Shown piece after piece: positions 17,536-24,952 of a DNA stretch of 25,622 nucleotides. Every line of letters begins with the position of its first letter. The stretch's first letter is position 1. Position numbers and translations under genes: made by a program. Origin of the DNA: Bacteroidota bacterium (GTDB lineage Bacteria > Bacteroidota > Bacteroidia > Bacteroidales > Bacteroidaceae); the NCBI GenBank assembly GCA_023415545.1, contig JAEZKJ010000063.1, positions 1-25,622 of the forward strand, in the 5' to 3' direction. The notes below the pieces were generated by a model, which saw only the letters and a list, made by a program, of their open reading frames with translations, made no database searches and was not told where the DNA came from.

Positions 17536-17690
17536 TTAATGATAAATTTATTTATAAATTACAATACAAATATTAAACAAACATTTATAAAAATTAATTT
17601 TATATTAAAAAATAAATAAGAATGGCGATGTAAATAATAAATTAGTATTATCTCCACCCTTTTTGATTATTAATAATTAATAAATAATTT
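17536..17690. other. AT-rich divergent intergenic spacer, nagB operon / ROK gene
   Basis: The central part of the 279-bp gap between the divergent nagB and ROK start codons is very AT-rich with short A- and T-runs. I find no open frame, RNA gene or clear hairpin. Its position suggests a flexible or bent spacer between two co-regulated promoters, but this is inference. Confidence 0.3.
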
Positions 17691-17726
17691 AGATGCAAAT
17701 AATAAAAAAGCTTTATATTTGCATCT
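17691..17726. promoter_or_regulatory. Perfect 11+11 bp inverted repeat overlapping the ROK promoter (probable operator)
   Basis: AGATGCAAATA (17691-17701) and TATTTGCATCT (17716-17726) are perfect reverse complements separated by 14 bp, so half-site centres are 25 bp apart. The right arm overlaps the -7 box TATATTTG (17714-17721) of the ROK gene and the left arm lies about where the -33 element would be. A dimeric regulator bound here would block the promoter. The best candidate is the ROK protein itself (autoregulation). Confidence 0.65.
17714..17721 (+). promoter_or_regulatory. ROK regulator promoter, -7 box TATATTTG
   Basis: TATATTTG matches TAnnTTTG exactly and lies 25 bases before the ATG at 17747. 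The -33 region has only TTTA (17688-17691). The box lies inside the palindrome described at 17691-17726. Confidence 0.6.
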
Positions 17727-17746
17727 TATAAACAAAAAAATTTAAT

Positions 17747-18955
17747 ATGAGCAGCAAATTATCGAAGGAAATAGAAAAATGTACCAAAGGGGCGATTATG
17801 AGAAAAAAAATAATCACCTACTTCATCTATAATGGAAGTGCTACTATTACTGATTTGTCTAAAGAGATGGATTTAAGCGTGCCTACTGTAACTAAATTCA
17901 TTGAAGAAATGTTGGAAGCGGGGTATGTTATAGAGTGTGGTAAACTTGAAACAAGTGGTGGCCGTCATCCTAATCTTTATTGTCTAAATTCAGACTCTGC
18001 TTACTTTATCGGTGTAGACGTAAGATCTTTTAATTTAAATATTGCTCTCATAAATTTTAAAGGTGAACTGGTAAAAAGTGAAACAAATATTCCTTTCAAA
18101 CCTGTGAATGTTCCAGAAAACTTTGAGGAGCTTTGTAATATTATTAAAAATTTTATTGACCAACTTCCTGTTGATAAAGATAGAATTATGAATATTAATA
18201 TTGATATGCCTGGAAGAATAAACTCTAAAACCGGGTATAGTCATATATTATATAACTTTAATGATACACCTATTAGTGAAGAATTTTCAAAGAGATTTTA
18301 TGGAATGAGAGTCTCTGTTGATAATGATACTAGAGGTATGGCTTATGGAGAATATCTTAAAGGCCAATTAAAAGATGAGAAGAATATTATTTTCATCAAC
18401 GTTAGTTGGGGTCTTGCTATGGGTATTATCATTGATGGCAAACTTTATAAAGGTAAATCTGGGTTCTCAGGAGAGTTTGGACATAATTTCGGCTATGAGA
18501 ATGAAATAATGTGTCATTGTGGAAAGAAAGGTTGTGTTGAGACAGAAGTTTCAGGATCAGCTCTTCATAGAAAACTGCTTCAACGTATAAATGATGGACA
18601 AAGTTCTATAATTTCTACTATGAAATCAGATCTTTCGGATATTACACTCGATGATATTATAGAAGCTGTTTTGAAAGAAGATGTATTATGTATAGAACTT
18701 ACCGAAGAACTTGGCAAAAAACTTGGTGCTCATATAGCAGGGCTTATCAATATATTCAATCCAGATCTTATTATTTTAGGGGGTGATCTCTCGAAAACAG
18801 GTGATTATCTGTTGCAACCGGTAATTAGTACAGTTCGCAAGTATACTCTTAATTTAATGAGTCGCGACTCTTTGATTATTGAATCAAAATTGAAAAATGA
18901 GGCAGGATTAATTGGCTCATGTATGCTATCTAGAAGTAAACTTTTTGAAGTATAA
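17747..18955 (+). CDS. ROK-family transcriptional regulator (NagC-like)
   Basis: A 402-residue protein with an N-terminal winged helix-turn-helix (about 15-70; TITDLSKEMDLSVPTVTKFIEEM, then a GGRHP wing) and a C-terminal ROK sugar-binding domain. The zinc-binding marks are present: SGEFGHN (E243, H246) and CHCGKKGCVE (C256, C258, C263). The ND pair of ROK kinases is kept (VDNDTRG, D194), but the phosphate-binding DxGGT motif is replaced by DVRSFN (91-96). This fits a sugar-sensing repressor rather than a kinase. It diverges from nagB, and its promoter and that of nagB share a 9-mer site, so it most likely controls the amino-sugar genes and itself, with GlcNAc-6-P or GlcN-6-P as a plausible inducer (inference from NagC). 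No short motif here can tell which sugar it binds. Confidence 0.9.
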   Translation: MSSKLSKEIEKCTKGAIMRKKIITYFIYNGSATITDLSKEMDLSVPTVTKFIEEMLEAGYVIECGKLETSGGRHPNLYCLNSDSAYFIGVDVRSFNLNIALINFKGELVKSETNIPFKPVNVPENFEELCNIIKNFIDQLPVDKDRIMNINIDMPGRINSKTGYSHILYNFNDTPISEEFSKRFYGMRVSVDNDTRGMAYGEYLKGQLKDEKNIIFINVSWGLAMGIIIDGKLYKGKSGFSGEFGHNFGYENEIMCHCGKKGCVETEVSGSALHRKLLQRINDGQSSIISTMKSDLSDITLDDIIEAVLKEDVLCIELTEELGKKLGAHIAGLINIFNPDLIILGGDLSKTGDYLLQPVISTVRKYTLNLMSRDSLIIESKLKNEAGLIGSCMLSRSKLFEV

Positions 18956-19052
18956 TTTTGTAAATGTGCAATTATCTCTTTAAAAAATAGATGTAGAATA
19001 ATAAGAATGCTAAGTGTACTCCTTTTATTAAAATAGAAATACACACTAAAAT

Positions 19053-19102
19053 ATGATTTGACCCCCAAAAGTTGGATAATAAACTTTTGGGGGTCAAATC
19101 AT
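19053..19102. repeat. 21+21 bp perfect palindrome between convergent genes (terminator or IS-end relic)
   Basis: The arms at 19053-19073 and 19082-19102 are perfect reverse complements with an 8-base loop, GGATAATA. Each arm contains TTTGACCCCCAAAAGTT. It sits between the 3' ends of the ROK gene and the minus-strand HAD gene, where a bidirectional terminator is expected, but there is no good U-run on either side. The sequence TGACCCCCAAAAGTTGGA also resembles the terminal inverted repeats of IS3/IS150-group insertion sequences, so this may be a MITE-like relic of two ends back to back. No transposase is present. The rest of the gap (18956-19052 and 19103-19188) shows nothing clear. Confidence 0.7.
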
Positions 19103-19188
19103 TTCTTGCGACTTCAATAATCAGAGTTCATCTATATCAAAGAAATAGATAGTCTTTGTTGAAAATTTAACTTTTAGGTCAACATTAT

Positions 19189-19917
19189 TTACTCAAACTC
19201 TTCACTTAACTCTTTCCATGCTTGTGCAAATGCTGTCATAGATGGAAATAGAATGTTTGCTCCTTCATTAAGCAGTACACTATCATCTATTGGACCGGTA
19301 TTTACGGCGATGGTAAATATCCCCGCTGCAACACCAGCCTGAACACCTAGAGGTGCATTCTCAATTACTATAGCTTCATTTGGTTTTAGCCCGGCTTTTT
19401 CGAGTGCCATAAGATAGGGCTCAGGATGAGGCTTACCATGTTTAACATCATAAGCTGTAACCATCAATTCCTGTTTAAAAATATCAGGAAAATTATTATT
19501 TAACCTCTCAAGAAGAGATTTCTGTCCGGAGCCGGTAACAACCATAGGGATAAGTCCTTGGCTTTTTATCTCTTTAAGGACCTCTAAAGCACCTTCCATT
19601 CTTTCTGCTTTAGGAAAGCTATTGAATGCATTAGTTTTTGCTTTATATATTGCTTCAATCTCTTCCTGAGTAGCATCGTGTCCTCTTTCTCGTTGACTGA
19701 CAATATTAATAGTAGATGCTCCGGTTCTTCCCTCATGCATATATGCTTCTTCTTCACTTAATGTAAAGCCAAACTCTTTCATTACTTTATGCCATGATTT
19801 AGCATGACTAGGCATAGAGTTAAATAATACTCCATCCATATCAAAGAGTACAGCCTTTAGGTTGATTGAATCATATCCCTTTAAGGAAAGATATTTTTTT
19901 ATTGCTTCTTTGTACAT
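19189..19917 (-). CDS. HAD-family sugar-phosphate phosphatase / beta-phosphoglucomutase-like protein
   Basis: A 242-residue cytoplasmic HAD subfamily IA protein. Motif I is FDMDGVLFNS (nucleophile D26, acid D28), followed by a helical cap. Motif II is VVTGSG (T128). Motif III is KHGKPHPEPY (K162), and the motif IV region is VIENAPLGVQAG (E186, with N where many relatives have D or S). The layout matches beta-phosphoglucomutases and small sugar-phosphate phosphatases, which cannot be told apart by eye. It carries about 20 residues before motif I. It lies 141 bp downstream of pgi on the same strand behind several hairpins, so transcription may be partly separate. Its place after pgi suggests a hexose-phosphate substrate, but this is inference. 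Confidence 0.88.
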   Translation of the reverse strand: MYKEAIKKYLSLKGYDSINLKAVLFDMDGVLFNSMPSHAKSWHKVMKEFGFTLSEEEAYMHEGRTGASTINIVSQRERGHDATQEEIEAIYKAKTNAFNSFPKAERMEGALEVLKEIKSQGLIPMVVTGSGQKSLLERLNNNFPDIFKQELMVTAYDVKHGKPHPEPYLMALEKAGLKPNEAIVIENAPLGVQAGVAAGIFTIAVNTGPIDDSVLLNEGANILFPSMTAFAQAWKELSEEFE

Positions 19918-19930
19918 TTATTATTTTTAA

Positions 19931-19985
19931 AATGTCATCCCTTCATAACCGGTATATATATAACCTGTTAAGAAGAGATGACATT
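19931..19985. repeat. Long interrupted palindrome just upstream of the HAD gene
   Basis: Centred on base 19958, this repeat pairs 20 of 23 arm positions, with single-base mismatches after blocks of 9, 4 and 4 pairs: AATGTCATC/GATGACATT, CTTC/GAAG, TAAC/GTTA, GGT/ACC. The loop is about 9 AT bases. On the minus strand it ends 13 bases before the HAD start codon, so the RNA hairpin would sit next to the ribosome-binding region. It has no U-run on the minus strand, so it is not a clear terminator for pgi. Confidence 0.65.
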
Positions 19986-19997
19986 ATTATTTATTTA

Positions 19998-20015
19998 GAT
20001 GCCACTTAGAGCATC
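19998..20015. repeat. Small hairpin GATGC/GCATC between pgi and HAD gene
   Basis: GATGC (19998-20002) and GCATC (20011-20015) are complementary with an 8-base loop. It lies between the two larger hairpins of the same gap and is weak on its own. Confidence 0.3.
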
Positions 20016-20034
20016 ACAATTTTTCATTAATATT

Positions 20035-20050
20035 GGTAACTATGGTTACC
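20035..20050 (-). terminator. Hairpin after pgi (possible weak terminator)
   Basis: GGTAAC (20035-20040) and GTTACC (20045-20050) form a perfect 6-bp stem with a 4-base loop, ending 8 bases after the pgi stop on the minus strand. The following bases (AATATTAATG) are not a good U-run, so termination is uncertain. Confidence 0.35.
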
Positions 20051-20058
20051 TGTTTTAT

Positions 20059-21402
20059 TTATAGTCTAGCTTGAATAGCTTTAGACTCCTCTTCGTAACC
20101 AGGCTTATTGAGAAGAGCAAACATGTTTTTCTTGTAAGCTTCCACACCTGGTTGGTCAAATGGATTAATTCCTAAAATGTAACCACTTATACCACAAGCT
20201 TTTTCGAAGAAATAGATAAGCTGACCAAGATAGAACTCATTAAGTTCAGGAACAGAGATACGCATATTTGGTACACCACCATCAACATGAGCAATCTGTG
20301 TGCCAAGTTCAGCCATCTTGTTTACCTCATCTACACGTTTTCCAGCAAGGAAGTTCAATCCATCAAGGTTTGCTTCGTCTGAAGGAACAACAAGTTTATG
20401 GTTAGTATTTTCAATTGAGATAACAGTTTCATATATTGTTCTCTCTCCCTCTTGAATCCATTGACCCATTGAGTGAAGATCGGTTGAGAAATCAACAGAA
20501 GCAGGGAAAATACCTTTGTTCTCTTTACCCTCTGATTCACCATAAAGCTGTTTCCACCACTCCATGAAGAAGTGAAGCTTTGGATTGTAGTTAACTAATA
20601 TTTCTATCTTCTTACCATCTTTGTAAAGAGCATTACGTGTAGCAGCATAAATAGCAGCAGGATTTTCTTCAAATGGAACATCTGTGCCACAAGCTTTTTC
20701 CATTGTTACTGCACCTTCAACAAGCTTCTCGATATCAAAACCGGCAACAGCTATAGGGAGAAGACCTACAGGAGTTAAAACAGAAAAACGTCCACCAACA
20801 TTATCAGGAATAATGAAAGATGTGTATCCTTCGTTGTTTGCTGTAACACGAGCAGCTCCTTTCTTAGCATCTGTAACAGCAACGATAACTTTTTTAGCTA
20901 CCTCTTTACCTCTTTGAGCTTCACACTGTTTTTTCAACAGACGGAAGGCTAAAGCAGTCTCTGTTGTAGTACCTGATTTAGAGATATTGATTACACCAAA
21001 TTTCTTATCTTTAAGATATTCTGTAAGCTCAAAAAGATAATCCTCACCAATGTTATGACCGGCATAAATCATCACAGGAGCATCTTTTTCTTTTTTAAGC
21101 CATTGGAAACTATTTGATAAAGCTTCAATAACAGCACGAGCACCAAGGTAGCTACCACCGATACCGGCAACAATGACAACTTCACAGTTTTCACGAAGAG
21201 TTTTAGCACACTCTTTAAGTTTTGCCAAATCATCTTTTGTGATAGAAGATGGAAGATGAAGCCATCCTAAAAAATCATTACCCTTACCAGTACCTTTTTC
21301 AAGTGTCTCCATGCAACTTTTTGTCAAAGAAGCGTACGAATTAATAGTATCTTTAGATACAAAAGATGAGACCTTGTTAATATCTAAACTAATATTTTTC
21401 AT
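20059..21402 (-). CDS. pgi: Glucose-6-phosphate isomerase
   Basis: A 447-residue enzyme interconverting glucose-6-phosphate and fructose-6-phosphate in the cytoplasm. It is of the shorter bacterial type (about 445-450 residues) common in Bacteroidota and Firmicutes. Motifs: IGGSYLGARA (81-90), the SIS-domain phosphate loop SKSGTTTET (141-149), family signature 1 DNVGGRFSVLTPVGLLPIA (200-218), and signature 2 near the C terminus, GYILGINPFDQPGVEAYK. It starts 12 bp after the gpsA stop, so it is the third gene of lysS-gpsA-pgi. Fructose-6-phosphate, the NagB product, is a Pgi substrate, though the two genes are in separate operons. Confidence 0.97.
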   Translation of the reverse strand: MKNISLDINKVSSFVSKDTINSYASLTKSCMETLEKGTGKGNDFLGWLHLPSSITKDDLAKLKECAKTLRENCEVVIVAGIGGSYLGARAVIEALSNSFQWLKKEKDAPVMIYAGHNIGEDYLFELTEYLKDKKFGVINISKSGTTTETALAFRLLKKQCEAQRGKEVAKKVIVAVTDAKKGAARVTANNEGYTSFIIPDNVGGRFSVLTPVGLLPIAVAGFDIEKLVEGAVTMEKACGTDVPFEENPAAIYAATRNALYKDGKKIEILVNYNPKLHFFMEWWKQLYGESEGKENKGIFPASVDFSTDLHSMGQWIQEGERTIYETVISIENTNHKLVVPSDEANLDGLNFLAGKRVDEVNKMAELGTQIAHVDGGVPNMRISVPELNEFYLGQLIYFFEKACGISGYILGINPFDQPGVEAYKKNMFALLNKPGYEEESKAIQARL

Positions 21403-21414
21403 TGTATATGAATT

Positions 21415-22413
21415 TTACCTAAATGAATCGGTTAATAATTTTATCTCAATCATTGGAGAAATGCGCTCGTATAAAATGTTGTAAACAGCATCAACGATAG
21501 GCATATTTACATGCAGATGTTTATTAATCTCTTTTATACATTTTGTTCCATAATAGCCTTCTGCTATCATCTCCATTTCAATCTGTGCACTTTTCACCGA
21601 GTAACCTTTTCCGATCATTGTCCCGAAAACCCTGTTTCTACTGAACTTAGAATATGAAGTTACAAGAAGATCTCCAAGATATACAGAATCCTGTATGTTG
21701 CGCTTACAAGGACTAACAACATTAAGGAACCTGTTCATCTCCTCAATAGCATTTGATATTAGCACAGCTTGGAAGTTATCTCCATATTTCAATCCGCTGC
21801 ATATACCGGCAGCTATAGCATACACATTCTTTAATACAGAAGCATACTCAATACCAGCAACGTCATGACTAACAGAAGTTTTGATAAAGTTTCCCGAAAG
21901 CTGTTTTGCTAGAGTTTTAGCTTTATCGATATCCTTACACCCTATAGTGAGGTAGGAGAGTCTCTCCAAAGCTACCTCTTCAGCATGACAAGGTCCACCA
22001 AGAACAGCCAAGTTCTCTTCGGGTACATCATAAACTTTATTGAAATAGTCAGAAACTATTAAATTCTCGTCGGGTACTATACCTTTAATGGCTGTTACAA
22101 TAAACTTATCTTTAAGCTTTGTCTTCAGCTTTTTGAGGTGAATCTTCAAGTATGGAGATGGGGTTACAAATATCAGCGTATCCGATTCCTTGACAATACT
22201 ATTGATATCAGAAGAGAATTTAATTCTCTTCATATCAAAGCGTACACTTGTCAGATAAGCCGGATTATGGCCTAAACGCTTGAATTCTTCAATTCTATCG
22301 TCTCGGCGCATATACCAGTTTATTGAATCTTCACATTGGGACAATACTATTTTTGCAATAGCAGTAGCCCAACTTCCGCCACCCATTATCGCTATTTTAC
22401 CGGGCAATTTCAT
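21415..22413 (-). CDS. gpsA: NAD(P)H-dependent glycerol-3-phosphate dehydrogenase
   Basis: A 332-residue cytoplasmic enzyme reducing dihydroxyacetone phosphate to sn-glycerol-3-phosphate for phospholipid synthesis. The Rossmann nucleotide loop is MGGGSWATAIAKI (10-22). The family segments FVTPSPYL and LGGPCHAEEVALE (138-150) are present, and the catalytic lysine is K195 in GIEYASVLKNVYAIAAG. The C-terminal helical domain has KYGDNFQAVLISNAIEEM and GDLLVTSYSKFSRNR. The usual FAEE reads HAEE here, a minor variation. It starts 9 bp after the lysS stop and ends 12 bp before pgi. Confidence 0.96.
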   Translation of the reverse strand: MKLPGKIAIMGGGSWATAIAKIVLSQCEDSINWYMRRDDRIEEFKRLGHNPAYLTSVRFDMKRIKFSSDINSIVKESDTLIFVTPSPYLKIHLKKLKTKLKDKFIVTAIKGIVPDENLIVSDYFNKVYDVPEENLAVLGGPCHAEEVALERLSYLTIGCKDIDKAKTLAKQLSGNFIKTSVSHDVAGIEYASVLKNVYAIAAGICSGLKYGDNFQAVLISNAIEEMNRFLNVVSPCKRNIQDSVYLGDLLVTSYSKFSRNRVFGTMIGKGYSVKSAQIEMEMIAEGYYGTKCIKEINKHLHVNMPIVDAVYNILYERISPMIEIKLLTDSFR

Positions 22414-22422
22414 TATATCATA

Positions 22423-24147
22423 TTAGATTTTACTAATCCACTCTGTTACTTGTTCAACAGTAGGATTGGTCAATTCCAATTTATATTTTTTATTTATACC
22501 ACAAATGTCCATGTGAACTTTCTGTGGGTTAACATCTTTCATATCGCTAACAAGATTGTAACCTGCTTTTTGAATCACAGGAACCCAATCTTCAGCTATT
22601 CCAAGCTCCATAAATTTTGCAGGAGAATCCTTTGGTATAACTTTCTCTGGACGCATTTGTGGGAAGAACAGCACCTCTTGAATAGTTGTTTGACCTGTCA
22701 TAAGCATAACAAGTCGGTCCATACCAATACCCATACCTGATGTAGGAGGCATACCATATTCAAGTGATCTAACAAAGTCACGGTCGATAATCATCGCTTC
22801 GTCATCTCCCTTTTCGCTAAGTTTCATTTGATCAACAAAACGTTCATATTGATCTATTGGGTCGTTAAGCTCTGAATAAGCATTACATAACTCTTTACCA
22901 TTAACCATAAGCTCGAAACGTTCTGTTAGCTCAGGGTTTGTACGGTGACGTTTTGTTAAAGGAGACATCTCGATAGGGTAGTCAGTGATGAAAGTAGGTT
23001 GGATATAGTTACCTTCACAGAACTCACCGAATATCTCATCGATAAGTTTACCTTTACCCATAGTATCGTCGATCTCCATATTTAGTTTCTTACAGATTTC
23101 ACGAATTTCGTCTTCGTTCTTACCTGAAAGATCATAACCAGTAAATTCTTTTATAGAATCAAGCATGGTTACACGCTTGAAAGGGGCTTTAAAGTTGATT
23201 ACATTATCACCTACTTTAACCTCAGTAGTACCATTTACATCCATACAAATCTTCTCGATCATGTTTTCAGTAAATGTCATCATCCAGTTGTAGTCTTTGT
23301 ATGCAACGTAAATCTCCATACAAGTAAACTCCGGATTATGAGTACGGTCCATACCCTCGTTACGGAAGTTCTTTCCAATTTCGTATACACCTTCGAAACC
23401 ACCAACGATAAGACGTTTTAGGTAAAGCTCGCTGGCAATACGCATGTAAAGAGGCATATCAAGAGCATTATGATGAGTGATGAAAGGACGAGCTGAAGCA
23501 CCACCGGCAATAGCTTGTAGGATAGGAGTTTCAACTTCCATGTAACCTTTCGAGTTGAAATATTCACGCATAGAACTGTAAACTTTGCTACGCTTAGTAA
23601 AGATATCCTTTACCTCATCGTTTACTACCAAGTCTACATATCTTTGGCGGTATCTTAATTCAGGATCTTCAAATTTATCGTATGCAACGCCATCTTTATA
23701 CTTAACGATAGGTAATGGCTTGATTGATTTAGATAAGACAGTAAGTTTTTCAGCATGGATACTAATTTCACCCATTTGCGTTCTAAATACAAATCCCTCT
23801 ATACCAATGAAATCTCCAAGGTCAAGCAGACGTTTAAAAACTACATTGTACAAATCTTTGTTCTCATCTTTGCAGATGTCATCACGAGTGATGTATACTT
23901 GAATACGTCCTTTTGAATCTTGCAATTCAACAAAAGATGCTTTTCCCATGATACGGCGGCCCATGATACGACCTGCAACCGAAACTTTACGTGGTTCTGC
24001 ATCATCTTTGAATTCCTCTTTTATATCTGTTGAAAACGCATTCGTTATGTACTCTGCAGCTGGGTATGGGTCAATGCCCAAAGCACGCATTTCGTTCAGA
24101 CTATTGCGTCTGATTATTTCTTGCTCACTTAGTTCTAATACGTTCAT
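22423..24147 (-). CDS. lysS: Lysyl-tRNA synthetase, class II
   Basis: A 574-residue class II synthetase that charges tRNA-Lys. An N-terminal OB-fold anticodon-binding domain (about 56-140, VAGRIMGRRIMGKASFVELQD) precedes the catalytic core with motif 1 (near 201-214, GYMEVETPILQ), motif 2 (261-279, FRNEGMDRTHNPEFTCMEI) and motif 3 (GMGIGMDRLVMLMTGQ), followed by the usual end FFPQMRPE. About 73 more residues follow (502-574), a C-terminal extension absent from E. coli LysS (505 residues). It seems usual for Bacteroidota, but I know of no established role. It is the first gene of the lysS-gpsA-pgi operon, with a candidate promoter at 24177-24210. Confidence 0.97.
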   Translation of the reverse strand: MNVLELSEQEIIRRNSLNEMRALGIDPYPAAEYITNAFSTDIKEEFKDDAEPRKVSVAGRIMGRRIMGKASFVELQDSKGRIQVYITRDDICKDENKDLYNVVFKRLLDLGDFIGIEGFVFRTQMGEISIHAEKLTVLSKSIKPLPIVKYKDGVAYDKFEDPELRYRQRYVDLVVNDEVKDIFTKRSKVYSSMREYFNSKGYMEVETPILQAIAGGASARPFITHHNALDMPLYMRIASELYLKRLIVGGFEGVYEIGKNFRNEGMDRTHNPEFTCMEIYVAYKDYNWMMTFTENMIEKICMDVNGTTEVKVGDNVINFKAPFKRVTMLDSIKEFTGYDLSGKNEDEIREICKKLNMEIDDTMGKGKLIDEIFGEFCEGNYIQPTFITDYPIEMSPLTKRHRTNPELTERFELMVNGKELCNAYSELNDPIDQYERFVDQMKLSEKGDDEAMIIDRDFVRSLEYGMPPTSGMGIGMDRLVMLMTGQTTIQEVLFFPQMRPEKVIPKDSPAKFMELGIAEDWVPVIQKAGYNLVSDMKDVNPQKVHMDICGINKKYKLELTNPTVEQVTEWISKI

Positions 24148-24176
24148 CCTGTTAAAACATTATGTCAATTTGATGA

Positions 24177-24210
24177 CAAAAGTACGAAAGATTTTGTAAT
24201 ATTCCTCAAA
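24177..24210 (-). promoter_or_regulatory. lysS operon promoter
   Basis: On the minus strand the -7 box TACTTTTG (24184-24177) matches TAnnTTTG, with TTTG at 24210-24207. The spacer is 22 bp, slightly long. It lies 30 bases before the lysS ATG. The remainder of the 234-bp gap to the next gene is AT-rich with no other feature apart from the promoter at 24327. Confidence 0.5.
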
Positions 24211-24326
24211 TGTATACGCTTTTATTTACAATACTCCTCTGCTACAGGCTTTTATCTATACTTTTTACACATATTAAATATTCTTTATATTTTATCTCAA
24301 TTTTTACTATAATAAGTTTAATATGG

Positions 24327-24357
24327 TTGGTTTACTCTTAATAAAAAGATATCTTTG
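24327..24357 (+). promoter_or_regulatory. Promoter of the thioredoxin-like gene
   Basis: TTGG at 24327-24330 and TATCTTTG at 24350-24357 are separated by 19 bp and match the Bacteroidota consensus. A transcript would start near 24364. This supports the ATG at 24382 over the in-frame TTG at 24355, which lies inside the -7 box. Confidence 0.6.
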
Positions 24358-24381
24358 TTTTGTAATTTTTATTTGAAACAT

Positions 24382-24918
24382 ATGAAAAAATATTCTGTTT
24401 TTTTATTCTTAACAATGATGATGTTCTTCTGCATTTCGGCAAAAGCACAACAAGTTACACCTGATGCAGTGGGATACATAGTGAAAGTAGGGCAGATGGC
24501 ACCTGATTTCGAGATGCAACTTACCGATGGAAAGATAGTTAAACTATCATCATTAAGAGGAAAAGTTGTTATGCTACAGTTTACAGCTAGTTGGTGCGGG
24601 GTATGTAGAAAAGAGATGCCATTTATTGAGAAAGATATTTGGTTAAAGCACAAGGGTAATAATAATTTTGCTTTATACGGAATAGATAGAGATGAGCCAT
24701 TGGCAACTGTTGAGAAATTTATAGCTCAAACAAAGATAACCTATCCTATGGCTTTAGATAAAGGTGCTGATATTTTTGCACTTTTTGCGGAACGTAAAGC
24801 CGGTATAACGAGAAATGTACTTATTGATAAAGATGGTAAGATTGTAATGTTAACACGTCTTTTCAATCAAGAAGAGTTTGACAGTTTGTGTAAAAAGATA
24901 GATGAACTTTTGAAGTAG
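24382..24918 (+). CDS. Exported TlpA-like thiol-disulfide oxidoreductase
   Basis: A 178-residue thioredoxin-fold protein of the TlpA/ResA/AhpC-TSA group. A signal peptide covers residues 1-22 (YSVFLFLTMMMFFCISAKA|QQ). PDFEMQLTDGKIVKLSSLRGKVVMLQFTASWCGVCRKEMP follows the family pattern, with redox cysteines C72 and C75 in WCGVC. NVLIDKDGKIV near the C terminus provides the conserved beta-strand. It probably reduces or rearranges disulfides of exported proteins in the periplasm. I place the start at the ATG because the signal peptide starts there and the upstream TTG lies in the promoter. A short-chain dehydrogenase gene follows after 34 bp and may be co-transcribed, though the two have no obvious joint function. 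Confidence 0.92.
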   Translation: MKKYSVFLFLTMMMFFCISAKAQQVTPDAVGYIVKVGQMAPDFEMQLTDGKIVKLSSLRGKVVMLQFTASWCGVCRKEMPFIEKDIWLKHKGNNNFALYGIDRDEPLATVEKFIAQTKITYPMALDKGADIFALFAERKAGITRNVLIDKDGKIVMLTRLFNQEEFDSLCKKIDELLK

Positions 24919-24952
24919 TATATCAGATAACTAAGATTGAATAATTAATATT

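Noticed and set aside
19053..19102. Complete insertion sequence at the 21-bp inverted repeats
   Set aside because: Only 8 bases lie between the arms and there is no transposase, so at most it is a relic or MITE.
22336..22740. 134-residue open frame on the plus strand opposite gpsA and lysS
   Set aside because: It lies antisense to two well-supported conserved genes, has no recognisable motif, and reads as a composition shadow.
24355..24384. Thioredoxin-like gene starting at the TTG at 24355
   Set aside because: The TTG is part of the TATCTTTG promoter box; the ATG at 24382 begins a normal signal peptide.
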